DNA of 64,000 nucleotides from Bacteroidota bacterium (GTDB lineage: Bacteria > Bacteroidota > Bacteroidia > AKYH767-A > OLB10). Below are positions 1 to 9,973 of this stretch, piece by piece. The DNA is taken from contig JADKFV010000002.1 of NCBI GenBank assembly GCA_016717325.1, forward strand, positions 1 through 64,000. Reading direction: 5' to 3'. The notes below the pieces were generated by a model that saw only the letters and a program-made list of their open reading frames with translations, searched no databases and was not told the origin of the DNA. How positions within the stretch are numbered: the stretch's first letter is position 1; the number at the start of each line of letters is the position of its first letter. Position numbers and translations under genes: made by a program.

Positions 1-811
1 TAATATTACTTACTGTGTCGAACTTAAATTCGTTAAGTAATTTATCGGTATTCGAAATTGTTTTTGAAAGATTAAAATAGTGTGTTGTTTTTGCTTTCCA
101 TTCCATTGGCACTTTAGGATGATTTGCATCATATTCCCAGGGATGAATATAAAACATGTTTGGCAGATTTTCTTTATCGCGGTTTCGCATTCCCATAGCC
201 GTAAAGTTGTAAGGAAAAATACGAAAATATGCTCCGCCAATGGCCCAATTCTTTTTCAAAAATTTAAACCTCGAAACCGGAAATTCTATCAAGCTGTTTT
301 CTTTTATACTAAATATTTTGTCGGGGCATGTTGAAATTCCATAGCGCCATGTTTTTATGGGCGATATGCTGCAATCTATTGTGTAGCCTTCTTCTTTCAA
401 TATATCAAGTGCCCACAAACTTTTGTTGGTGATAGAAAAAAACGGAGAACGGTGAGCAACTATTTCTTTGCCAGTAATATTTTCTATAAGTTGTTTTGTT
501 TTTTTTATCTCTTCGCGAAACTCATCACGAGTTTGTTTATACACTTTTTCGTGTGAGTATGTGTGTGATGCAAGTTCATGCCCTGCGGCATGCAATTCTT
601 TTATCAGGTGTGGATATTTTTCGGCAACCCAACCCAAAGTAAACCATGTTGCTTTTGTGTTGTGCTTTTGCAGGAGATTAAATATGGTGTAAAATCCTTT
701 TTCGATGCGGGTTTCATACGATGGCCAGTCGGCAAAGGGTTTTTCAATTCCCTGATACCAATCTTCTAAATCGATACTAAATGCAGCTTTATTCAATTGT
801 TGCGTAGCCAT
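1..811 (-). CDS. Polysaccharide deacetylase, DUF3473 (exopolysaccharide-locus) type; 3' end outside window
   Basis: The frame is open from ATG at 811 to the left edge, giving 270 codons without a stop. The N-terminus has the deacetylase first strand (AFSIDLEDWYQ, residues 9-19), then TKATWFTLGW, the metal-site motif SHTYSH after AGHELA, HRSPFFSI, and near the left edge IHPWEYD, which is typical of the C-terminal DUF3473 extension. This subfamily is known from exopolysaccharide loci, where it is thought to de-N-acetylate the polymer or a precursor. The start lies 19 bases inside the end of the upstream asparagine synthase gene, so the two are translationally coupled. No signal peptide is visible. 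The C-terminus is missing, so intactness cannot be judged. Confidence 0.85.
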   Translation of the reverse strand, partial: MATQQLNKAAFSIDLEDWYQGIEKPFADWPSYETRIEKGFYTIFNLLQKHNTKATWFTLGWVAEKYPHLIKELHAAGHELASHTYSHEKVYKQTRDEFREEIKKTKQLIENITGKEIVAHRSPFFSITNKSLWALDILKEEGYTIDCSISPIKTWRYGISTCPDKIFSIKENSLIEFPVSRFKFLKKNWAIGGAYFRIFPYNFTAMGMRNRDKENLPNMFYIHPWEYDANHPKVPMEWKAKTTHYFNLSKTISNTDKLLNEFKFDTVSNI

Positions 812-2656
812 TGTTGCAATATTATTAAATTCCACAATCGTTGGAAAAGAAAATCGTGATTGCCATCATTAAATTTTTTAACAAGACCTGTTACATATTT
901 TGAATCAAGTACACCAAATTTATTTATGATGGTTTCATTTAAGTTGTCGTCAATTAAAAAATGCAAATCGTTTTTTAACCATCTTGCAAGTGGAATAGAG
1001 AAACCTTGCTTGGGCCTATTGAAATATTGTGATGGAAGATAATCATGTAAAATATCTTTGAGTATAAATTTTGCTACACCATTTTTCACTTTCCAGTCGG
1101 TAGGCATATTCATGGCATAGTCTACAATATTGTGATCGAGCAAAGGCACACGTACTTCCAATGAATGCTTCATGCTTACTCTATCGGTTTTTGTAAGTAA
1201 GTCATCGGGCAGGTAAAGATAGAAATCTAGCAATGCCTGTTTTTCGATTGACGATAATTTACGGTTGAATTTTTTTTCGAAGTGCAAATCTTTAGCCTCG
1301 AGTATAAGCTCAAACGATTTTGTTGTTTTCACGAATTGCGAAATTTCTTTTTCCGAAAAATAGTATTGCTCCTGACTGAAAATGTGCGAATGAAAATTTA
1401 GAAAGTGCCGGTTCGTGCAATAATCTCGCAATACGTTTGTAACGCGATGACATCATATTCATGGTTTTGGCAATTGCGTGGCGCGAATATTTCATTGCCG
1501 GTTTCGATAACCTTGCTGCCCACTGATGACTGCCGTAACCAAAAAATAATTCGTCACCGCCATCGCCTGCCAGGGCAATAGTAACATGCTTACGCGCCAG
1601 TTCCGAAACCATGTAAGTAGGTATTGCCGAAGGATCGGCAAAGGGCTCATCGTATATCAATGTGATTTGTGAAGCGAGCTCCATAGCATTTTTGTAATGC
1701 ACTTCGAAAGGATGGTGATTTGTTTTTAAATGACTCGCTACCTGTTGTGCAAACTTCGATTCATCATGACTACTCTCGGCAAAACCTATGGAAAAGGTGT
1801 TGATGGTATGTTGCGAATTTTTTACTGCCAGTGCGGTAACTAAACTTGAATCGACACCGCCACTTAAAAAAATACCAAAAGGTACATCGCTGCGCATCTG
1901 AATATTTACAGATGTATTTAGCAGTGAATCTAAATGTTGTTTTGAGCTTTTATAATTGGTTAAATAATGTGATGCAATATTTTTTGTGAGCGAATAATAT
2001 TGAAAAGTATGTAGCCCGTTTTTGCCATATGTAACATAATGGCCCGGTAACAATTTTTTAATGTGCCTGTAGATAGACAATGGTGCAGGCACACAACCGG
2101 CATGCAGATAAGCTGCTATGGCCGTGGTATCAATTTCGAAATTTAATGTGTTTACTTTTTTTAATGCCTTTAGTTCCGAGGCAAAAAACATGGCCTCGTT
2201 TTGAACCGTGTAGTACAATGGTTTTATTCCACAATGGTCGCGGGCAATGGTAATTTCTTTTTTTTCGGTGTCGTAAATTGCAAAGGCAAACATACCATTG
2301 AGTTTTTGTAGCGTTTCTACCCCATAAATATTCCAGCATTCTATCAACACTTCGGTATCGCTTGTTGTATTAAAAGCAATGCTGTGTTTTTGTTTCAATT
2401 GTTCGCGCAGTTCTATGTAGTTGTAAATCTCACCATTGAAAATAATAATGTATCGTTTGTTTTGAGAATAGAATGGCTGACCCGAACGTATATCCAAGTC
2501 GATAATACTCAAGCGTCTGTGACCAAGGCCAATGGTGCCGTTATAAAAAAATCCTTCGGCATCGGGACCGCGATGTGCTAGAGACATAGTCATGCTTCTT
2601 AGCAATGCTTCGTCACAAGTATTCTTGTTATCATAAAAACCTGCTATGCCACACAT
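793..2656 (-). CDS. asnB: Asparagine synthase (glutamine-hydrolysing) AsnB-type amidotransferase, frameshifted
   Basis: A class II glutamine amidotransferase domain starts with catalytic Cys2 (MCGIAGF), followed by an ATP-pyrophosphatase domain with the PP-loop SGGVDSS (residues 265-271) and the motif GDGGDELFFGYG. In polysaccharide loci AsnB homologues amidate sugars or uronic acids as often as aspartate, and the neighbours point that way here. The frame breaks near residue 420: the first frame runs into junk and stops at 1310, while the other frame continues the family C-terminus (SHIFSQEQYYFSEKEI onward) to 793. Removing one base from the AAAA run at 1393-1396 (plus strand) rejoins them into about 620 residues, the usual family length. 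This is probably a sequencing error. The gene starts 3 bases after the upstream formyltransferase stop. Confidence 0.88.
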
Positions 2657-2659
2657 ATC

Positions 2660-3475
2660 TTATAAGGGTATAGTTTTTATTTTATTTTTATTTTGCAAAT
2701 ACGATTCGCTTTTTATCGCATTCGCAAAGTGCTTAAAATTTTGTAACAAATCTTTTTTTTGTTTGCTTGTCCACATTTTAGTGTAATAAGTATTGCCTGT
2801 GCTTATACTTTTTTGTGGAATGTTGTTTACCGAATTCTTATTTGCTATTACTGCCTTTGCAGCATCAATGTATAACTGATGGGCATGTTCCATCACTTTT
2901 ATTTGTACATCAGTCAGCGTTTCGTTTCCTGTGAAATCAACTTGCGATGTTGTAATAATGTTACCCGAATCGATTCCGGCATCGAGCCACATAATGGTGT
3001 TTCCTATCAGATGAAATTTATTGAGCGCAATACACCAGTTAGTGCAATTAGGTCCACCATTTACAAATGGCGATAGGCCGGTGTGCATATTCATTATTCC
3101 TAACGGAGGATTAATGCCGATGATGTTATTTTTTATTATTCGTGTTCCCGATACAAGTATCAAATCGGGTTTTAGTGTTTTTATTATTGATTCTGTTTCG
3201 GCAGAATTTATATCAATAGTGAAAGAAACATTTGTTGCCGGAAAAGCAGGAAATTTATTTTTGTAAAATGATAACATGTTAAACCATGCATCATCAATAG
3301 TTTTATAACGAAGTTTGTTCCAGATATTTTGAAACGATAGCTTTCGTTTAGTGATTTTATTTTCCACAATTATATGGTCAATGCCCAATGCAGTGTGCAT
3401 TTTATTAGCCAATGCAATTTGGTTGTGTGCATTATTACATAGCATTAAAATTACCGGCTTATCCATGGCGTACAA
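2660..3475 (-). CDS. Formyltransferase-family protein (methionyl-tRNA/sugar formyltransferase-like)
   Basis: The protein has 271 residues. The formyltransferase core is recognisable: MNMHTGLSPF supplies the catalytic Asn129 and His131, and DAGIDSGNII supplies Asp169, the triad that transfers a formyl group from 10-formyl-tetrahydrofolate. The flanking sequence does not look like Fmt proper, which is longer and carries a tRNA-binding C-terminal domain. Next to deacetylases and a sugar methyltransferase, N-formylation of an amino sugar is the likeliest role, but this is inference. It overlaps the upstream deacetylase by 17 bases and precedes asnB by 3 bases, so it is operonic. Met4 at 3466 is an alternative start. 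Confidence 0.75.
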   Translation of the reverse strand: MYAMDKPVILMLCNNAHNQIALANKMHTALGIDHIIVENKITKRKLSFQNIWNKLRYKTIDDAWFNMLSFYKNKFPAFPATNVSFTIDINSAETESIIKTLKPDLILVSGTRIIKNNIIGINPPLGIMNMHTGLSPFVNGGPNCTNWCIALNKFHLIGNTIMWLDAGIDSGNIITTSQVDFTGNETLTDVQIKVMEHAHQLYIDAAKAVIANKNSVNNIPQKSISTGNTYYTKMWTSKQKKDLLQNFKHFANAIKSESYLQNKNKIKTIPL

Positions 3476-4376
3476 TTTTTTTTGTTCGCTGCATTACTTC
3501 ATTCATGCGCAAAAATGTTTTCCAGCGCGGTTCATTGTACAACTCTATGCGGGGTATTGCAAACACATCTATATTTTCGCCATGCGATTTTTGTTCTACA
3601 GCCATCGCATATTTATATCCTTCTTCGGCACTTAAAGTTTTTACAGTTTCGTTATAGCCCCCAACCGGAAATGCAATAGAGCTGATGTGGCTGTTTATTT
3701 TCTCTTCAATTCTTGATTTTGAAATAACCAATTCTGCCCGCACAATATTTTCATTTGTAATATTATTCAACATAGGATGTGTGTGCGAATGTGACCCGAT
3801 GATAAAATTGCTTTTGTAGAGTTGCATAATATCGTCCCAATGCATCATCACTTTTGGCATGTCTATATCTTGCGTTTGTTCTTCAATGGTTTTTACAATT
3901 TCAAGCACTTTATTAAAATCTATTTTTTTTAAATATGCTTTTAATGCCCCGGTAAATTGTACGGTAGAAATATTTTTATCTCGCTGTTTTTGTAATACAC
4001 TTTCGGGAAGTTTGCACGAAGAGAAATCGATTGTGTTTTTTGTAAAGTATGTGCGGTAATCTATATCGTAAGTCCATGTTGGCACATTATTATCTATGCA
4101 ATTTGTAACAACATAAAATGTGGCCGGCATTTTATAGTGTTGTAATATGGGAGCAGCATACTCGATATTGTCTTTGTAGCCATCGTCAAACGAAATGGTG
4201 GCAAGCGTTTTGCCGCCATGATGTTTTTTCAGATGCATCAATTCATCGGTGCTGATTACATGATATGATTTTTTAATTTGCGAAAGAATGCTTTTGAATT
4301 GCGATGTTAGCATAGCAGGCCAGAAGGGATCAGGATTGTCGTTAACACGATGAAATAAAAAATTCTTTACTTTCAT
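3459..4376 (-). CDS. Polysaccharide deacetylase, NodB/CE4 family
   Basis: The NodB-homology signature is clear: SFDDGYKDN carries the catalytic-base and metal-binding aspartates and HSHTHPML carries the two metal-binding histidines; a later motif AFPVGGYN corresponds to the substrate-groove segment. Such enzymes remove N-acetyl groups from GlcNAc-type residues. There is no signal peptide, so it may act on a cytoplasmic, lipid-linked or nascent substrate. I chose ATG at 4376 because it follows the FkbM gene stop (4378-4380) by one base, a restart arrangement; ATG at 4394 would add six residues and overlap that gene. It is unrelated in detail to the DUF3473 deacetylase further down the operon. 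Confidence 0.85.
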   Translation of the reverse strand: MKVKNFLFHRVNDNPDPFWPAMLTSQFKSILSQIKKSYHVISTDELMHLKKHHGGKTLATISFDDGYKDNIEYAAPILQHYKMPATFYVVTNCIDNNVPTWTYDIDYRTYFTKNTIDFSSCKLPESVLQKQRDKNISTVQFTGALKAYLKKIDFNKVLEIVKTIEEQTQDIDMPKVMMHWDDIMQLYKSNFIIGSHSHTHPMLNNITNENIVRAELVISKSRIEEKINSHISSIAFPVGGYNETVKTLSAEEGYKYAMAVEQKSHGENIDVFAIPRIELYNEPRWKTFLRMNEVMQRTKKIVRHG

Positions 4377-4377
4377 T

Positions 4378-5240
4378 TTAATTTTGTTCAGCAAATAAAT
4401 CGAAATGATTTGCTCCTTTTATATCATCATCTGTTAAAGGTTTATTACCGGGTATAATGCTTAGTTTATAATTGAGCGTAATTAAAAATTGCACCACATC
4501 ACTTATTGATGATTGATGGTTGGCGAGCAAGCTATTATTAGTTTCGAGAAATAATTTCGGCTTATATTTAATCAAAGTATTTTTGCTCCAGTAAGCACTT
4601 TCATTTCAAATCCTTCCACATCTATTTTTATAACATCAATTTTTGTGGGTTTTATTTCTTCAACTACATCATCCAAGGTTCTAACATCAATCACAGAGTA
4701 TGATAATTCACTTTTTTCATCATGCAGTATTCTATTCATACCGCGGTTGTTATCATCTTTAATAAACAGCTTCGATTGCATTTTTTTATCACCTAAACCA
4801 AAATTGTAAAGCGTTATATTGTTAAAGTTGTTAAGCTTTATATTATTTGTGGCAATTTTAAAATTATGTGCATCGGGCTCAAAGCCATATACAGTAGTGT
4901 TGTTGGCGCAAGTAGCAAAGTGCATAGCTGTTGAACCAATGTTAGCACCAATATCAAATATTACTGCACCATCACTTACGCGATTATATAAATCCGAAAG
5001 ACCATCATCCTCAAAACCAAAGTATAAATAATGACCGATGTAATCACTCAAATCAAGTTCATAAACAAATCCTTCGGCATTAAATTTTGCAATTGAGTTT
5101 TTTGCAAATAAAAAATTCGGTGGAGCAATTCTGCCGATTATTGAATGTGGGCTTTTACCGTTTGTCAACCTGCGCAGAATGTTTCGAAATGGAGCGTAAC
5201 AAAATATTTTTCGTATACTATTGAGGATTATTTTTTTCAA
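4378..5240 (-). CDS. FkbM-family SAM-dependent methyltransferase, frameshifted
   Basis: The SAM-binding motif I is VIFDIGANIGSTAMHFA, followed by the acidic motif YGFEPDAHN and the FkbM signature IDVIKIDVEGFEMKVLTGA. FkbM enzymes O-methylate sugars or lipids and are common in polysaccharide loci. The first frame stops at 4572 straight after LTGAKIL. Adding one base to the TTTTT run at 4580-4584 (plus strand) restores ...GAKNTLIKYKPKLFLE and continues to a stop at 4378, giving about 287 residues. That downstream frame carries the normal FkbM C-terminal helix and strand, so the gene is probably intact in the organism. Confidence 0.82.
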
Positions 5241-5272
5241 TGATTGTGCAGTTTATAGCAGTGAAAATATTT

Positions 5273-6244
5273 TTATTGTTTTTGTGTGCATCGTATTGTT
5301 GCGGCTTCAAATACTTCGGCAAATTTTACCATCGATGCATCAATCTGTTCCATGCCAAATTCCTTTAACCATTGCGATACTGTTTCAAGGCTTTGCGGAT
5401 TATCGTATGCCGGTGACATCATATCGAAAGTATCGAGTACAACCCACTCGCGCAATTGGGCTTTGCTTAATCCTTTGGGCACGGTGGTACTTATATCGCA
5501 CACAGGAATAAACCGGTTTACAATTTTACCCACACCAATTTTTTTAAAGAACATGTGCGCACTTATCATCCAGTCCACATTTTTATCTATCAACTTCATC
5601 ATACGTTGATGGTCCATATTTTTTACAAATGGGCGCAACATATATTTGGCATTTATTTTCGAGTACCAACCTTTTATGGGATAAAAATCTATCACCAATT
5701 GTCCACCGGGTTTTACCATATTACATAAGCATTGTACCGAGTTTTTAAAATCGGGAGTGTGCTGCAGTACACCAAGGCAAATTACTTTGTCGAATTGTTT
5801 TGGGGCAAAAGGTAAATCGTAAATACTGCCCTGAAAAATATTAAGCCTTTCGTGTGGACCGTTGTTTCTGAAATTTGCTTCCACAGCATTGCTGTAATCA
5901 ACTGTAAAAATATTTGCTTTGGTATAGTCAATTAGTATTTGGGTAAAGCGGCCGGCACCACTACCTACTTCCAAAATATTTTCTCCGGCAAAGTCATTTT
6001 CTTTCCAACCCGTTTGTGCAAACAGGCGAACCTTCGACACATTGTTGCCCGTGTGTTTATCTATTTGTGTTGTTTGAAACGTATTCCATTCTTTTCCAAA
6101 GTTCTCGGTATAGTTGCTGTCACTCACTAAACGGTATGCACCATTTTTAAAAGGAAATTTTACCAAACCGTTTTGCAACAAGCCCTCGCTCGATTTTGTG
6201 AGTTGCGCTTTTGTATCCGGATCTATTATTAAAATATCATTCAT
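5273..6244 (-). CDS. Class I SAM-dependent methyltransferase
   Basis: The protein has 323 residues. An N-terminal segment of about 45 residues resembles the Trm112-like leader found before many sugar or lipid methyltransferases, but without cysteines. It is followed by the SAM motif ILEVGSGAGRF (residues 90-100), the acidic strand end TVDYSNA and the post-motif GVLQHTPD. Substrate unknown. The C-terminal third (about 220-323) contains a conserved-looking VVLDTFDMMSPAYDNP segment, seen in methyltransferases of surface-polysaccharide clusters. It lies in the same operon, 32 bases before FkbM and 21 bases after the membrane glycosyltransferase. Confidence 0.8.
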   Translation of the reverse strand: MNDILIIDPDTKAQLTKSSEGLLQNGLVKFPFKNGAYRLVSDSNYTENFGKEWNTFQTTQIDKHTGNNVSKVRLFAQTGWKENDFAGENILEVGSGAGRFTQILIDYTKANIFTVDYSNAVEANFRNNGPHERLNIFQGSIYDLPFAPKQFDKVICLGVLQHTPDFKNSVQCLCNMVKPGGQLVIDFYPIKGWYSKINAKYMLRPFVKNMDHQRMMKLIDKNVDWMISAHMFFKKIGVGKIVNRFIPVCDISTTVPKGLSKAQLREWVVLDTFDMMSPAYDNPQSLETVSQWLKEFGMEQIDASMVKFAEVFEAATIRCTQKQ

Positions 6245-6265
6245 TGTGTGTTGCGGTTTTTTTCT

Positions 6266-7705
6266 TCAACTGTTTTTTTCTTCAATTGAAATTAGATCTG
6301 TTTTGCGATGTAAATAATATTTGTCAATTAACATACCAATTACTATTGCTAATGGAATTAATAACAAAACATCGGCATTTAAAAAATAGCGTACTTCTAT
6401 ATTTCGAAACAACCAGCACATGTATGCATACCATCCTGCAAAGTACATAATAGTGATGGTTAGAAATTCTTTTCTGATGCTTGTAAAAAGTAAAAGCCAA
6501 ATGCAACAAAATAAACCGGCAAGTATTCCAACTGTTCGAATTCCAAATAGCAATGAGGCTATTATTTTCACACTATTACTTTGCTTGCCATAAAGGCCCG
6601 ATTTGAACAAACTTTTTTTCAAATTACTGAAGGGAACATTTATGTAATAATTGAATGCATTGTATTTTTTTTGATTTGCAACAAGTTCTTCTGAAAGGTT
6701 TGCAATAGCAGCATCACAATTTTGGTTGGATGCAACAGGCGTGTCAATTAAATTTTTATGCAAACGAAAATAACTTACTCCGGTTCCGCAGGTGTCAAGC
6801 ATGTTTGTAAATGCTGCAAGGTTTGCACTATCGCCACTGTAATGATATGATTGCTCATTCCATGTTACTTTTTCACCGTTCATCAGTTGCGATGCTTGTG
6901 GTTCAATATCGGTTTGTACAGCAAAAATATAGCGCATAAATGCAAACCAATCGGGCGACCAAACATTACCTATGTTTGCATCCTGTATAAATATTAATTT
7001 ATTTTGATTGATATAATTACGGGCAGGCCACAACCCATATGAAAGTGAAAAGAACAACAATAATTGTAAAATATTTTTCAAATACTTTTTTGGATTTTTG
7101 ATATTAAAAATAAATTCAACAGCAATAATGCAAGGGAACAGAACAATGCACTGTGGCCTTGTAAGCGATGCAAAACCAAGAAACAATGCTGAAAGCGCTA
7201 ATCGATATTTTTGTGTTGGGTTAGTATAGAAATAAAATGAAGCAAACATAAGTGTTACACTTAATATTTCGGCAGTGGCAGCTCCATCCTACACCAAAGT
7301 GAAAGGATACAATGCATAAATGAATGCACCTGCAAGCGATGTGTTTTTATTTTGTGTGAGTTGAAAAACAATTTTGTAACAAAAGAAAATATTCAAAATA
7401 TCGAGAGCAGATTGTAAAATAACAGCACACAAAAATCCGCGCTCTACAGACATGCCTGTTATTAAATAGCAAAAGCCCAGGAAAAAACTGTAACCCGGTG
7501 GGCGATAAAAAACACCATTGGCCCAAGCTGCATTTGCTGTGTAAGTACCCGTGTTGATTAAGTTTACTATGGAGTCCATCCAACCTATAGAATCATCGTG
7601 CATGTAGAATGGAGTGCGACCATAATATAAGGGTGCGCCAAAAACGAGAAACATTACCCGAGTAATGATTCCAAGAATGAGGATATGCTTTAAAGAAATT
7701 TTCAA
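6266..7705 (-). CDS. GT39-like membrane glycosyltransferase (polyprenyl-phosphate sugar donor type), one internal stop codon
   Basis: This multi-pass membrane protein has an N-terminal hydrophobic helix, then a periplasmic acidic loop (MHDDSIGWMDS) and the motif RPPGYSFFLGF, the arrangement of ArnT/GT39-family enzymes that move a sugar from a polyprenyl-phosphate carrier to lipids or polymers. At least eight more hydrophobic segments follow. The frame is interrupted by TAG at 7289-7291 (YPFTLV-stop-DGAATAEIL), but it continues in the same frame to 6266, so this is a single substitution or a nonsense mutation. The start is uncertain. Upstream reading to 7945 would cross the divergent pirin gene and lacks family-like sequence; TTG at 7705 begins a plausible MKISLKHILILG N-terminus. 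It is probably the first gene of the operon. Confidence 0.7.
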
Positions 7706-7886
7706 TTTAATGTGAGAATAAAAACAACGCCCTTGGGCGATATTATTTTTCAAATAACTACAAACGCAAGTATATTTGCAAGTGTACTCAACTAATTGAT
7801 GAACTAGATTTAATTTATTTGCTATTTTGCAGACAGGCAAACATGTATACATTGCACATATTATAAATTTGAAAGAAGAAATTAAG

Positions 7887-8735
7887 ATGACAACATCCCG
7901 GAAAATAAAAAATATCCACACAGCGCCACAAGTGATGATGGGCAATATAGCATTGCGTCAACCTTTTCCGCTGCATGGCTTTGCTCAGTTTAGCCCTTTC
8001 ATATTATTACATCATTTCGATTTTGATATTGAACCTGGCAACAATTCTTTCGATGTACCTCCTCATCCTCACCGCGGTTTTTGCCCTGTTACATTTATGT
8101 ACGAAGGGCGCGTGTCGCACAACGATTCTCTTGGCAACAGCAGTGTGATTGGCGATAACGAAGTGCAATGGATAAATGCGGCCCGTGGTATTATTCACAG
8201 CGAAACCACCGACAAAGATTTTGTAGAAACCGGAGGCCGGTTTCAGGGTATACAACTATGGATAAATTTACCTGCTGACGAAAAAATGAAAACTCCATCT
8301 TACATGCCAATCACCAAAAACGAAATTGTGTTGATTGAAAAAGATGGTGTACAGTTTCGGTTAATTTCAGGAAAGTATCTTGATAAAAAAGGCCCCGCAC
8401 CTTCCAATGTTTTTACCGCCATGATGCGCATGCAATTGAATAGTAAATTTGAAATAGAATTTGCTGCGTCATACAATGTTGCAATTTATATACTCGAAGG
8501 CGATATTGAAATTAATAATTTAGAAAAAGCCACACAACATCAACTTGTTACTTTCGAAAATACGGATGGTGCAATTACTTTAGAAGCATTGAGTCCCGTT
8601 AAACTTTTGTTGATGGCCGGTGAGCCTATCCATGAACCTTTGGTAACTCACGGGCCATTTGTAATGAATACACAAACCGAGATTCTTGAAGCCATGCGCG
8701 ACTATCAACAAGGTAAAATGGGATATTTGTATTAA
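7887..8735 (+). CDS. Pirin family protein
   Basis: This is a bicupin of 282 residues with the pirin metal site: PPHPHRGF gives His60 and His62, and GIIHSE gives His104 and Glu106. Pirins bind Fe or another metal, and some are quercetin dioxygenases; the biological substrate here is unknown. I chose ATG at 7887 because it is preceded by a purine-rich stretch (gaaagaagaa) and the family N-terminus begins there; the longer reading from 7827 adds 20 unconvincing residues. It is divergent from the polysaccharide operon and convergent with the TIR-like gene. The C-terminal pirin domain ends with RDYQQGKMGYL, a normal family end. Confidence 0.9.
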   Translation: MTTSRKIKNIHTAPQVMMGNIALRQPFPLHGFAQFSPFILLHHFDFDIEPGNNSFDVPPHPHRGFCPVTFMYEGRVSHNDSLGNSSVIGDNEVQWINAARGIIHSETTDKDFVETGGRFQGIQLWINLPADEKMKTPSYMPITKNEIVLIEKDGVQFRLISGKYLDKKGPAPSNVFTAMMRMQLNSKFEIEFAASYNVAIYILEGDIEINNLEKATQHQLVTFENTDGAITLEALSPVKLLLMAGEPIHEPLVTHGPFVMNTQTEILEAMRDYQQGKMGYLY

Positions 8736-8789
8736 AGCTCTTTTATATTGATTAGAAAAATAAATGCGGAAGAAAATTAAAAATTTATA

Positions 8790-9881
8790 TTAAATAATTC
8801 CTGCAGCCTCCAAATCTTTTTTAATATTCAAAAACACCTCCGATACTTTTTCGTTAAATTCATAAGCAATCAAGCCATGCAAATCTGATGGAAGCGGGGT
8901 TTCGTTCTTACGTAGCATGCGCACTTTGCTGCGACCAAACCGGCCACAAAACCAGCCCAGTTCAAACAATACATTGGGCCGTGCCTGAAATGCTTTTGTT
9001 TTTTTGTTTTCGACCACATCGTCAGGTGTAATCAACACAAATGCAAATGCACACTTACGGCCATAGTCTTCTAACTTTTCGATAATTGTTTTGCCTCCAT
9101 CTTGTTCATCGCGCAAAATAATGGGTGTGATATTGAAATTATCTTTAAGTAAATCTTTCAACTCACGAAGGTTGCCTTCTTCGTGACCATGCACTAAAAA
9201 AACATTTTTATCTATTGGTTTTAAAAACTCAATTGTTTTAATTTTCTCTTCGGCTTTTTCGGCTTTTTTATCGTACACATCTGCTATGCGGCCAAGCAGT
9301 CCCACAATTTTTATTATTTCCGAATTGAAATCATCATCATCGGTTGTATATTTTTTGTAATCGAAACCGCGAATTTCTTTGGCGGCATTTTGGTTAAGCA
9401 AAACCTCATTTATATATTTTCCTTCCAGCATCTGTTGCGATAGTAATGCCAGATTAATCATAACATTTGTCAGGTGTCCGAAATATGAAGTAAAGAAATT
9501 TATAAAACCATAAAGCTTTCCAAGTTCAAACTCAGTAACAAATTCTTGATTTATATCTTTTTGTTTTTCGTGTAGCGTTGCAATTACCAAAAGTGTTTTA
9601 TCAAACTCCTCTTTCGATTTTTTAAACCGTTCTTCCATGAATAAAAAGTTCGCCTTCGAATAGTTGGACAATAATTCGATGAATGCAACTACCCAACTCA
9701 TAAACGATTTTTCGTCAGGAAAATCAATCTTTTCTATGCCCGCATAAATTACTGTTGCCTGGCGAAATGCATTTTCGGCTGTGGCGGCATCCTGCAAAGT
9801 AGTTGCGGTGAGTGCAGCATTGTATTGTTCAATAAGCCTTTCGAAGGCATTGTCTATTTTTTCGCGGTCGGTAGTAGCCAT
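8790..9881 (-). CDS. TIR-like nucleotide-binding protein (PF10137/Cap12-type TIR) with helical N-terminal domain
   Basis: The protein has 363 residues. Residues 1-215 are predicted helical, with a charged stretch (about 200-215) before the second domain. Residues 225-345 match the TIR-like fold annotated as predicted nucleotide-binding protein or Cap12/Pycsar effector TIR: NVFLVHGHEEGNLREL (strand A and BB-loop region), ILRDEQDGGKTIIEKLE, AFVLITPDDV, and ARPNVLFELGWFCGRFGR with candidate catalytic Glu307. In known systems such TIR domains hydrolyse NAD+ when an upstream sensor is activated. No CD-NTase or cyclase gene lies nearby. The gene follows the membrane protein gene on the same strand after about 90 bases, so the two may be co-transcribed. 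Confidence 0.85.
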   Translation of the reverse strand: MATTDREKIDNAFERLIEQYNAALTATTLQDAATAENAFRQATVIYAGIEKIDFPDEKSFMSWVVAFIELLSNYSKANFLFMEERFKKSKEEFDKTLLVIATLHEKQKDINQEFVTEFELGKLYGFINFFTSYFGHLTNVMINLALLSQQMLEGKYINEVLLNQNAAKEIRGFDYKKYTTDDDDFNSEIIKIVGLLGRIADVYDKKAEKAEEKIKTIEFLKPIDKNVFLVHGHEEGNLRELKDLLKDNFNITPIILRDEQDGGKTIIEKLEDYGRKCAFAFVLITPDDVVENKKTKAFQARPNVLFELGWFCGRFGRSKVRMLRKNETPLPSDLHGLIAYEFNEKVSEVFLNIKKDLEAAGII

Positions 9882-9973
9882 GGAATTATTTTTAAAATTT
9901 AGATGTGTAAATCGAAGGTGAAATTACGGATATTTCTATTAAAAAATTGATTTCAACCTCAGAATTTCCATTT

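Noticed and set aside
468..769. Plus-strand open frames near the left edge
   Set aside because: They are antisense to the DUF3473 deacetylase, whose frame is open to the window edge.
7706..7945. Longer N-terminus for the GT39-like protein, reading from 7945
   Set aside because: It would run antisense through the start of the pirin gene, and the added 80 residues are Cys-rich and unlike the family.
8790..9881. Assignment of the TIR-like gene to a CBASS or Pycsar system
   Set aside because: No nucleotidyltransferase, cyclase or accessory cap gene lies within the window on either side.
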